64,000 bases of DNA from Gossypium raimondii. Its lineage: Eukaryota > Streptophyta > Magnoliopsida > Malvales > Malvaceae. The notes under the pieces were generated by a model. That model ran no database searches and was not told the DNA's origin. It worked only from the letters and a program-made list of their open reading frames with translations. Of this stretch, positions 35,101-45,437 are shown in pieces. The stretch spans positions 46,099,733 through 46,163,732 of the forward strand of contig NC_068571.1 of NCBI RefSeq assembly GCF_025698545.1, in the 5' to 3' direction. The position numbers and the translations under genes were made by a program. Within the stretch, counting starts at the first letter, position 1; each line of letters opens with the position of its first letter.

Positions 35101-37402
35101 GAAAATCAAGAAAACGTGCCCTAACGTGCTGGGTTTCGATTTCTTGTTCGACCAAATAGCCAAATATCCTTTTTAAACTTTTAAAATAAGGCAATATTTC
35201 GCGTTTGGAAAATCGAGGAAACGTGCCCTAACGTGTTGGGTTTCGACTTCTCGTTTGACCAAATGGCCAAATACCCTTTTAAACTTTCAATAATGAAGGC
35301 AATATTCCGTATTTAGAAATTCGAGAAGTCGTGCCCTAACTTACTGGGTTTCGATCTTTTTTCGCGTTAAACCTAAATAACCGAATATCCTTTTAAATTA
35401 AAATAAATGAGGTTTAAATAAGAAAATAAAAGGCAAACTTACTCTCAAAAATACGAGGTGTCGTGTCCTAACTTACTGGATGTGACATCTTGTTAATTTG
35501 AGAAGAATGCATTTTTCATTTTGATTTCTTCAAGTAATATTTAAAATAACACAATATAAAGAGGGATCGTATTTTTAATTCTTTTCGAGTTTTTAGTTTT
35601 CGACACCAAGACATTAAGTAATCAATTAGGTACCAATTTTGGGCGTATCGAGGGTGCTAATCCTTCCTCGTGCGTAATCGACTCCCGAACCCATTTTTCT
35701 AAATTTCGTGGACCAAAATCGTTGTTTTAATAAAAATTAAATTGTTTATTAAAAACAGCCGTTTTACGAGGTGACCCGATCACACCTCATCAAAAAAGGA
35801 TTGGTGGCGACTCCCATTTTCGTTTTTATTTTCAAAACCCAAGTCGACCCCGTTTTTATCAAAAAATGGTGTCAACAATAATAACACATAGCAATAAGGT
35901 ACTAAATTTAAAAGGATAACGAGATTAACAAATAAGCTCACAAGCAAAGGTTTAATTGAAAGAATTCATGAGATATTAAAAGAACAAAACAAAAAAAAGA
36001 AGATGAAATTAGGGTTATTATAATAATAATGATAATAATAATATACGAATGCAATAATAAAATAGCACCAAGTGTTCATGCAAATAGCTTCATGGATCAT
36101 AATAGCAAAGAAAATGAAACAAACAATTTAATAAAAGAAATATTAAGGCCGAAAGAAGATATAAAAATAAAAAAATAAAAAAAAAGAAAGATAGAAAGAC
36201 TAATAGATAGAAAATAAAATAAGTTAGTCAAAGGGTTACATTGAAAACAGAAGGAAATTCGGGGCGAAATTTATGATAAAATTAAAGATTTAAATCAAAA
36301 TAGGACCAAAGTAACTTACGTGTAAATAACAGACGGTCAAATGGGAAATTTTCCCACGCTATCTAAATGGCGTCGTTCACTTCGGGATCGAATTGAAGTA
36401 AAATAAAATGCAGGGGTAAAAAAAAAAAAACTGAATCGCTAAATAATTAAAAAGGCGGAAGGGTCTAACGCACAAATAGACCCTTCCATAGAAAGCACGC
36501 GGACCTGAGGTAGAAGCGGGTCGGCTCGCGGGTTATAGGAGTGAAACGGCGTCGTTTTGGCCACTGAGGTTAAGGCCCAAAACGGCGCCGTCTAGGTCCT
36601 CTATAAAAACCAAAATTTAAAAAAAAACCCTCAATTCTTCCTTTGTTCTCCAAAAATATCAGAAAAACCTCTCCCCCATCTCCTTCAATTCCCAGAATCC
36701 AGCCTGCCCCGACGCCGGACCACCGTGGCGGCCGCCGTACACGGTGGCCGAAAACTGAAAAGGCCCCACTTTTTTTGGGGTTTTCGATTCCAAGGCCAAA
36801 AAAACACCGATTTTCATCGGAATCGGTACCTCAATCTCGCGATGGCGCAAAAGGTAAGTTTTTGAACTTTTCTCTTTTTTATTCTGTTTCTTACTTTTGG
36901 ATCAAGAGGAAAAAGAAAGAAAAAAAGAAAAAAGAGACTATAAACAAAATAATCGAGAGACTACCTTCAAAAAAAAAAATTCTGAACTCGTTGTATTTTT
37001 TGATTTCTATTTTTTAATTGTATATTCGTAAAAGGAAAAAATCCTCTACACTGTTTTTTTAGGGCTCTTATAGCCACCATTTTACAACTGTTATTATCTT
37101 CATTGTTTGCTCATGTTTGGTTCATCCTTATAGGTACGGAGGGACTGTACGGCGGTGACGTGGAGGGGACGCGTGGGAGAGCAGGTGGCGGCAGAAGCTA
37201 GGGCAAGAGCGGCGGCTAGCTAGGGTTTTTTCTCTCTTTTTTTTTTTGGGGCTGTTTGGGTTTGGAATTTTAGGCCTGTTACTTTATTTTGTAATTTGGG
37301 GTAGGGTAATATGGGCTTGTAAAAAGAATTGAGTTTTGGCATTAATTATTTTTTGTGTTTTATTATTTGGGTTTGGGTCAGGCCCAAAAATGGCCTATTA
37401 CA
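32122..37402 (-). mobile_element. Outer solo LTR (about 2.57 kb, split by a nested insertion), target duplication ATGCT
   Basis: Plus-strand ends are TGTCAAAACCACC (32122) and GGCCTATTACA (to 37402). Identical pentamers flank it: ATGCT at 32117-32121 and 37403-37407. Removing the nested LTR and one ATAAT copy leaves 2568 bp. The sense strand is probably minus, since the end with GACTCC and 'gtcgacccc' matches the 3' end of the inner LTR in reverse. It has four degenerate repeats of about 115 bp (32433-32930, each with a version of 'ccccgtaagttagggcac'). No internal domain is present, so it is a solo LTR. The length and GTGGCGACTCC-like phrase suggest a Tat/Ogre-type gypsy element (inference). 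Confidence 0.85.
33170..35877 (+). mobile_element. Inner solo LTR (2708 bp), target duplication ATAAT
   Basis: Starts TGTAGAAGCCCAAATTTG, ends AAAATGGTGTCAACA. ATAAT at 33165-33169 is repeated at 35878-35882. Its last 850 bp match the outer LTR's end in opposite orientation, including 'gggagtcgattacgcacgag / ctcgtgcgtaatcgactccc'. Four repeats of about 115 bp (35075-35500) carry 'gtgccctaacgtgctgggtttcga'-like phrases. A TATA-like GTTATATAAACC at 33516 fits an LTR promoter. GC-rich stretches with ORFs (33223-33507) have no protein signature. Confidence 0.86.
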
Positions 37403-39317
37403 ATGCTAACATCAGATTTATTTTTCAAGAGGTAAAGTCATTTCACTCGACTACAATCATCAATAAATGAAACACCAGGAATATTTGAACTGGTAGAAAA
37501 AGGAACAAAAGGTTTTTTTATTATTATTTTTTATTACTTATTGGAAAGGAAACATGTTTGTACTTGGCAAGTTCACAATCATTAAAATGAAAGGCTTCAG
37601 AAGTAAGACCTTTAAATGAAGAAGAAAACATCAACATGAACTCTAAAAGATGGATGACCTAAACAATGATGATGAAGCTAAATTTTATTTTGGTTTGACA
37701 TGACAGACTCGGAAAAAAATGATATAGATATAAGATTTTCAACACGTTATACTGCTTTCTTTTTCCAGGAAGTAGAGACTGTCTCTCTAACTAGCACGTC
37801 CAATCATCTTCTTCGTGTCCAGTGGAAAAATGTTACACTGCAATTTGAATCTGTGGTTAATTGTTGAATGAAAATAAGGCTTGCAAATAGCTTTGGAACA
37901 TGGAGGACATTTCTTAGTGTAAGGTTCTTGTTTATGTAAACATCCCCTTGGCCAGCTATGATGGTGATGGATTCGTCGACTATTGTGATATTTTTATGGC
38001 TACAATTTGGAGTATAAGAGATAAAATGTTTGGAGGAACAAGTCATATAGTCAGTGGCTTTGGAATCAATCACCCACATGGGAGGAGAATTTCTTTTTGA
38101 GACATTAGTACAAGAGGAAGAAGAAATACCTGAAAACATCAATGAACAAGTACCTGTCGAGGTTGACTTCTCAAACGATCCCAAAAAGGTTTTTAATTTT
38201 TCAATTTCTTCGATGTTAAATTCAGAAGCAGATTTTTTAGAATCTTCTTTGCTAGTTGACGAAGTACTCACCATATGTGCCCCGACTTCAATCATTCACA
38301 CTTCGATTAGGTTTTTCATTGGGCTTGCCATGAAGTTTACAGCATCTCTCCTTGGTGTGACGATGCTTCTCGCAATATGTGCAGAATAGAAAATTTTGAT
38401 TGAATGGTTTGGTTGAGTCCCCTTGAGTAACTAATGAAGGAATGTCCGTCTCTTTCAATTCTGTGGCTTTGGTAACAAGTGTAGAACCATTTCCCTGACG
38501 TCCCTTTTCAGCACGTATAATAGAGATTGTCCCATTCAAAGATGGTAAGTCCAAATTTTCCAAAATCTGCACTCTTATAGCATCAAATTCAACATTTAAT
38601 CCTGCAAGAAAATCATAAATACGATTTTTCTCCACAAATCGCTTCAGAATTGCTGCATCTTCATTGTAGCGCATTTGGATGCATTGATGATGGTCCATCT
38701 TTTGCCACAAGCCTTGTAAGAAACTCGAATATTCAATGACAGTTTGTGTCCCTTGTTTAGTTGTTGAAATTTTTGTCTTAATTTCGTAGATTTTTGTAGC
38801 ATCATTAACCTTGGAATATGCTTGTCAAATAGCTTCCCAAATCTCCTTGGCAGTTCTGAGAAACATGCATGCATCACTAATTTCTGGCAGCATCGAGTTC
38901 CATAACCATGACATCAGCATGGAGTCTTGTTCGTCCCACGCGCAAATTTGGGATCGTCCTGCAAAAGACCTGTGCCCATTAAATGGCTTAATGTTTCTCT
39001 GCCCTTTAGAAAAGTGCAGACCAATTGTGAGCACTTCAAGTAATTCTTCCCATTCAATTGATATGCGGCTTGCATGTTCTACAAACCTTCAATTGTAATA
39101 GTGACAATATTCTCAAATGTAGGGGCACTTATGACAGGACTGGTGATTTCGACATGATTGATTGAATGGAGAAATAGATACAAACAAGGCAATTATGAGA
39201 GCGAATGCAACAAGGAGTGAGAGGAACAGAAAAGATGGAGCTCAGTTGGGTATGACCAGAGAAAAGAACAGAAAAAATTCAGAGTTTATCAAGAAAGAGC
39301 CAATAGCTCTGATATCA
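37403..39317 (-). pseudogene. Ty1/copia gag-protease-integrase (upstream part, decayed)
   Basis: From the right: a gag N-terminal segment (GHRSFAGRSQICAWDEQDSM, 38825-39034), gag with LNVEFDAIRVQILENLDLPS, and a CCHC zinc knuckle (CTYCEKHRHTKERC, about 38350-38390). Then a protease region with WVIDSKATDYMTCSS (active-site DSG changed to DSK) and a pre-integrase segment in broken frames (GRAS, SLYFLEKES). Several frameshifts and stops; not functional. Its integrase continues at 32121 downwards across the solo LTR insertion. Confidence 0.85.
39306..39317 (-). other. Copia primer-binding site
   Basis: Minus strand TGATATCAGAGC, one base from the usual TGGTATCAGAGC complementary to initiator tRNA-Met, directly adjoining the LTR end. 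Confidence 0.75.
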
Positions 39318-39609
39318 TGACCAAAATCATAAGAGAAGAATGAAATTTATCATCACTAAATCAGGTTACAACCTGAGTTTATATACACAATTGTGTAGCT
39401 TAAAAATAGTAATTAACTCTCTAAGAATAGGAAACTCTTAAAAATATGAAACTTCATAAGAAAATCTGTATCTAACTCTAATTCCTAGATATCAAGAAAT
39501 TGAACTGCATAATCTTTCCAAATAAAGCTACATAGTTACTCTTTTGGTTTTACTTAATTTCTTATAAATTCCTTAAGGATTTGAGTAACCTTTTACAAAT
39601 TAAATAACA
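39318..39609 (-). mobile_element. 5' LTR of the copia element
   Basis: Adjoins the primer site at 39318 (LTR end ...TTTTGGTCA on the minus strand). A TATA-like TATATAAAC on the minus strand lies near 39383. The outer limit at 39609 (TGTTATTTAATTTG on the minus strand) is a guess from TG...CA ends. Confidence 0.5.
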
Positions 39610-41447
39610 TTCCTATATATATTTTACAAATTACCTAGTTGTTTTGTTTTAATCAGCACTATAAGATTTTTGAACTTTGTTTTGGAAGCATAAAGTTATT
39701 TTGAATAGAATTTAAATATTTTTATATTATTTTATAAAAAAAGTGATTTATCATTTATTTTTGTAAATAAAATATTAATTTTGCTTCGAAAATGTCATGT
39801 TAGCGTCTCATGTTCGTACCAGCTATTAAGACGAGCGAAGGGCGTTACACGTTTCTAGTCAATTTTATAATTTATTTTAATAATTTGGTTGAATATAATT
39901 TAAGGAGCTTTGTATTTTGGGAAAGTACTAGTTGCATTAAGGATTTTGGAGCTTTTAAATAGTAGAAATGACAAGGTTTTAGGAAATCATTATCATTTGG
40001 GCGGTCAGAAATGGTAGGAAATGTGGGGTTTCTAAAAATGTTGGAAGAGCCCATGTTATACTAAATAGTTCACAAAATTTTTGCATCCAAAGCATAACCT
40101 AAAAAAATTGGAGGCAAAAAAATATTTATAAAATTTGAGTTACAACCGATACAATGTCTTGAATTTAAAGGAGTTCCTTTTATTCTCTTCTTCCATGAAG
40201 CTTCAATCGAAGGATTATCAAAGCCGTGATATTGGATGGATGTAGTCCACTTTAAAGGCCGTGAAGACTTGATCTTAAATAACAGGTCTGATTTCTTTTG
40301 TGTTGACCTAATCAGATTGGGGAGAACTTTGACATGAAGGTCTTCAATGGGTGGTTTCGCTTCAAGGACATTCTAGACTTGATATTGAAGAGGGCTTAAC
40401 ATCATATTTTGTTGATTGAACAAGACCCAAGAGTAACTTTTGAGAATTCTTAGGAACTATAGTAGAGTTTTTCATAATATTTCTAGTGCTTGTTCCTCTC
40501 CAAACTTCATTCTATTTTGGATAGAGTTCAGTTTACAAAATCTTCTCCTCATATGAACCTTTGAACTTGTGCTAAATGATTTATAAGTGCCATTTTTCAT
40601 AGTACTAATGAGAGAGTTCTTGTAGAATATGCTCTCTTTAGATAAATGGTATACAAGGATCACCTCTTCTATTTAATCTCATGATTAATTTAAATGAATT
40701 AGGGATTGGATAATCATTGTTATTTACCTCTTGGTTCATTTAATTGGATTATAGATAATATAAACCTCAATGAACATGATCTCTTTATAAAAGGTTTCTA
40801 AAGGTTTATTTTTTATTTATATCTTAATTAATTTAATGTAATTATATATAAATAATGATGACACATTACAAAATTTGATTGGTTCGAAATTTTCATCTTT
40901 TATAAATATCAATATTTTATCTTTAAGTTAAGAATAATATATTTTTCTTATCAAGTAATAAAATCGAAATAAACAAAATTAAAAAAGAAAGAAAAACTTA
41001 TCCAATGCCTCAACATTTTGACATGTCTATATATACGGGAAATGTTGCTACTTATAGTTGTTGTTTGCTTAAATATGAAAATGGTTAATGGAAGTGCTTG
41101 ACTATAATGACTACCATGGCTTGGTACTGCTAAAAACTATGCAAATAAAAATACAAAAAACCAAGAATTTGTTTATGCAATTCAGTTTCCCTATGTTTGC
41201 GGAGCCTAGCTTAGTGAGTAATTCCATTATCTTTAATCCATAATACAATAAGTGAATCATGTTGGAAAAATTGTAATTTATGGAACCTTTGAGACATATT
41301 CTCAATAGGTAAAGGTGGAGAGTTGAATCATAAAATTATGGTTTCATATTCTACTCCATGAGACCTTTACAACGGTATATCATATGCTCAAAATGGTTGA
41401 GTGATGAATGAGAAATTGATGCTCAAAGTAAGCTACTTGGAAATATT
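39610..41447. other. Gene-free spacer
   Basis: 40140-40680 has more balanced composition and short minus-strand ORFs without family signatures; it looks like old retrotransposon leader sequence. The rest is AT-rich. Confidence 0.4.
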
Positions 41448-42097
41448 TGTTGAGAAAAAGTAAAAGCTTAGATCCCACATTGGTTAAATACCAAGTGTGA
41501 GATGTGTATATATATGGGAACTCTCTTATAAAATAATTAAATGACTAAACTTGGATTCTTGCCTCGCGTGCAAGAGGGATGAAGGTTCAAACCCATTTGG
41601 GTTGGGGTGTAATTTTTTCTTTGTGGAAATTTCCAAAATTCCACCATACTGAATGCCTATAAAAGGCTATGAATTCTGTAGAATTTTTTCCTACACTCAC
41701 TCTCTCACACCGAATTTATTTTACTATCAAAATTCTTCTTTTCCTCTCCATATTTTCCAATGTTCCGGTGATAGAAAAAGGAAACATTTGTTTGTTGATC
41801 GCTGCAGAGGTGCCACTGCTTTGATTATTATGTTGTTGTATCCTAGGAGACATTCGACCAACGTTTCTCCAAGTACCGTAGGAGCGGCCAAATCTGTATT
41901 AAGAAAACTATGTTAAACAGGCCTCAACGTTTAGTAAATCTCTATTTTTCTTTTCGATTTCAACTTTTTGTTACGATTTTTATTGGTTCACGTATTTGAC
42001 AATTTAAATATAAATTATTCTGTTTATATTTTATTATATATAAATAATTGTTTATTTATATTTATATATTTTGTTCGCTAACGTGTTTTGTCCAACA
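41448..42097 (+). mobile_element. Possible LTR (TG...CA, TATA, TCCCACATTGG box)
   Basis: Begins TGTTGAGAAAAAGTAAAAGC and ends GTTTTGTCCAACA. Contains GATCCCACATTGGTTAAATA, a phrase common in plant LTRs, and a strong TATA box GCCTATAAAAGGC at 41655 followed by a CT-rich leader. A tRNA-like GGTTCAAACCC at 41587 is also present. The flanks (ATATT / AATCG) do not match, so the boundary or the solo state is unproved. Confidence 0.4.
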
Positions 42098-42837
42098 AAT
42101 CGCACTCTATCACTCCCCAAGGATAAATATCCCACATTTGCACCTAAAAACTAGAACACTCACCTTCAATCCTCTCCGTGAGAACTTGAGTAGTAAACAC
42201 TCAATGTTTACAAATCAATTTGCACTTACTAAACAATTTCTCAATGAACAGATTCCAGTGCTCTTAATATGCTCTCATACATAACCTAGATAAGCCTCAA
42301 AACATATATCAATTGCGGCTTGCTAACATTGAATCTAAGTGAATACAAAATAACTCATTGGAAATAGCAATTACAACATAAACATTCAAAGCATAATTAA
42401 TAGAAGATATGATCTTCAAGAATCAACAACACAATCTTGATCAAACCTCCACATTTTAATGGTTGAATTGATTCACTTGAACCAAATCCAATCTTCAATA
42501 GTCACAAATCAGTTTCCACATATAGACCATTGTATCTTCAAAATATCAACATATTTACTACTCCAAAGAGTTTGCTTCATTAAATTGCTAACACAAATAT
42601 GACAAGAAATCTACACAAATATGACAAGAAATCTGATTGCCTTAGTGGCAATCTGCAGAGGACACTTACCAAGTGCCACTTAACACATTTAGATCACTTT
42701 GCCTCAATTGGAAAGAATATGAACGATGTTCATGAGAATACCAAATTATACCATCTACTACATCTAAGCATCAAAGAGCAACCTAGGTAAATCCACAACC
42801 TCCCTCCCTTTCATATTTTCTTTAGAATTTTTTTTTA
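42098..42837. other. Gene-free spacer
   Basis: No recognised gene or element; slightly A/C-rich on the plus strand. A 20-base direct repeat 'aaatatgacaagaaatct' occurs at 42595 and 42616. Confidence 0.4.
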
Positions 42838-45437
42838 TTTTTTATACTTTGCTCGTAACTTATACAAAGTTTTGGTCTTTCAAGAATGTGTTCATGAATG
42901 GTACCATTTCCAACATTTGGCATTTTTCAAAGCATTATTGGTAGGAGAATGTATGTTCAAACCTGAAGATGACATTGTTGGGAGAGATAGTCATGAACCC
43001 AGAATATAAATCGTAAAACGAAAATAAAGAATACCAAAAAAAGAGAGAGGATAAGATTAAAGGTTCAACCTTCATCTATATATAGTAAAAAAACAATGTA
43101 AAAGTTATTACACAAATTTTATTAATGTTTAAGAAGATTTAAGCTGAAACATGAATACAACCTAAATTAGGGGTAAAATTAAAAAAAAACCCTTTTATCC
43201 GATATCCAAAATAATCCTACAATATATGTCATGTTCATTTTCCGGTACAAAATGCTTTTATATAAATGTAGATGAAGATAAATAAATTGGGGTATATGTA
43301 CAAAGCTTCCTAATTAATCTAATTATGTTGGGTGAAACATGAGTAATTAGAATGTTCTAAGATGGTGTAGGAATTGATATTGCAATCTTCTGTGAATTAG
43401 AGCTCGAGTTTGCCTCCATAATCTTTGAGCCTCCAATTCGTCGTTGGCTAAGGCTGAGCAATTGCACTCATTGCAATCTGCAAAGTATTTCCCACTTAAC
43501 CCTTGTGCTTGTGGGCTCAATGCGACATAGCAGCTAGTTGATGCACCCTGCATTTGAAATTTTGTTTTGCAATATTAGCACTAATGCTTGCCCCTACTCT
43601 ATAGTTTAACATTATTCTAAAATGCAGAGAATTCGTATTAGTAATTGTTTCTGTATTGGAGTTTTTTTTTTATTCCTTTACAATTGTTTTCACATTGAGG
43701 TTTGAAATTTTTTTAAGGAAATATTATGGACAAAAGAAATTTAGTCATTAATGTGAAAACAATTGTCGCCTGACTTAAACCAAAACTAAATTTAAACCCT
43801 AATGTGAGAATAATTACTAAATCCAAACATATATTAGCCCAAATCAAAATTGTGGATAAAGGCGAGATTTTGAGGATTACTATCATTCACAAAATTAAAA
43901 TAAATTTATGTCAAACAAAAGAAACAGAGCTAAATTATGTAAAATATTTTTAACTTTCCTCAAGGTATTACGAGTTTCCAGAAAGGGTGAAGAACAATGG
44001 AGGGCAGATTTAAGAAATTGAGGGGATCCATTTTGTGACCCGTGGATCTAGCAAACTCTAAATTGAATTTTAGTTTACTTAGTATTATTACTATTACAAC
44101 AATTTTGAAAATGTGAGTTAAACTATATTTTATTTATTTATTTTGGGGTTAGCTAATTTCATTATACACTCATTTTAATAACTAAACTTTAGTAAATTTC
44201 ATTTTGGCCGCTTAATTTTTTAAAAAAAAATGAAAACTTGAGTTTATGAGAAATTGAGTTATTTAGTTGCAAAGATGAAATTGGAGTTTTTTCCTATAAC
44301 TTAATCCCTATAAACATTCAAGTTTTTCCTTGTAAAAACTCAAGTTTTCTCTTATTTATTAGAAAAACTAAAATTAATTCTAAAAAGAAAATAAAAGAAA
44401 TAAAAAATAAAAATGATTTTTCGAAGTAAAAACCATGTTGTTCCTGTAAAACACAAGTTTTATACATAAAACCTACGTTTTTCCTTTTACTGAAAAAAAA
44501 ATAAAATTAATTCTTTAAAAATAAAAATATATAAAGGAAATCAAAAAGATAAAATGAATGATGAAGATGAAAACGTACTAAAGCTGAGGGGACTAAAATG
44601 AAAATGGTTTGCAACGGAGATGTACCCATTTACAAATTCTAAAACTTAGGAAAGTTGCTGTGTTGTTTACTGAAATGGCATTTGCGGTTTCTGTTAACCT
44701 AAACTGAGACATTCTCCTAAATTCTTAAAATTAAGCAGGCAGGATGAAGATGTAGACAAAGACAAAGGCATACCTGAGAGGTAGACTTGAGCAACTTTGA
44801 AGCAATAAAAAATAGGGAATCTGCATTCAGATTATACACATTAATTGGCCAGCTGTTAAATTATATTTAATTGTTTTTAACATAGAAAAAGAAAAAAGAA
44901 ATGCCTGTAATAAAGCCCTTGTGTGCTCTGATAATTCCAGTCTTTACAATTCCTGGATGCACTGCATTGATGGTTACTTTTGCACTTCTTGCCTGCAAAA
45001 ATTTTAATGGTTGTTTGCAGATTAAAACAATAATATTTTTTAAATATATGATAAATGTTAATGAAGAAGAGAAAGTTTCAGACCTTTAGCTGTCTGGCTA
45101 CTTCTTTGGCATGCAATATGTTTGCTAGTTTGGATTGAGCATAAGCACGAGTAGCATTATAACTGCACCGTCATTTCCAACAAATAAGCTGTTTTACTCT
45201 TATGTATAGCAGTCCATGTTAATTATTACTATTCTTACCTATATTCACGTTAGTTCTTGAACTTGATAATTGTTTACACATTAGAGTTTGAGTTTTTTTT
45301 AATCCAAATTAGTCTTTGAACTTAACAATTGTTCTTTGTTGGGGCTAGTTTTTTTGTCTAAGTTAATTAATCATGTTTCTTTGAAAATTCTAAAATTTAG
45401 GCCCTAACATGGGAATAATTACCAAGTTCAAGAACTA
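42838..45437. repeat. 2.6-kb tandem duplication, copy 1 (distal)
   Basis: Near-identical to 45438-48024; begins TTTTTATACTTTGCTC and ends ACCAAGTTCAAGAACTA, and copy 2 starts at the next base. Over a dozen one- or two-base insertions/deletions but very few substitutions separate the copies. Confidence 0.92.
43347..45162 (-). pseudogene. Partial duplicate of SDR exons 5-8
   Basis: Exons matching the intact gene: 45162-45084 (exon 5), 44992-44905 (exon 6), 44820-44774 (exon 7) and 43547-43347 (exon 8). No exons 1-4 and no promoter. A one-base deletion in the last codons (GTAGGAATT against GTAGGGAATT) shifts the end, giving QFLHHLRTF in place of QFPTPS. It lies downstream of the intact gene, so it could at most serve as alternative terminal exons by read-through. 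It may also be an assembly artefact. Confidence 0.85.

Noticed and set aside
36643..37017. 124-residue ORF with an upstream TATA-like CTCTATAAAAACC
   Set aside because: Inside the outer solo LTR, on the strand opposite to its presumed sense; low-complexity Lys/Pro sequence. An exon-like look (ATGGCGCAAAAG before GTAAGT at 36841) was noted but has no gene around it.
38054..38389. 111-residue plus-strand ORF
   Set aside because: Antisense to the decayed copia gag/protease.
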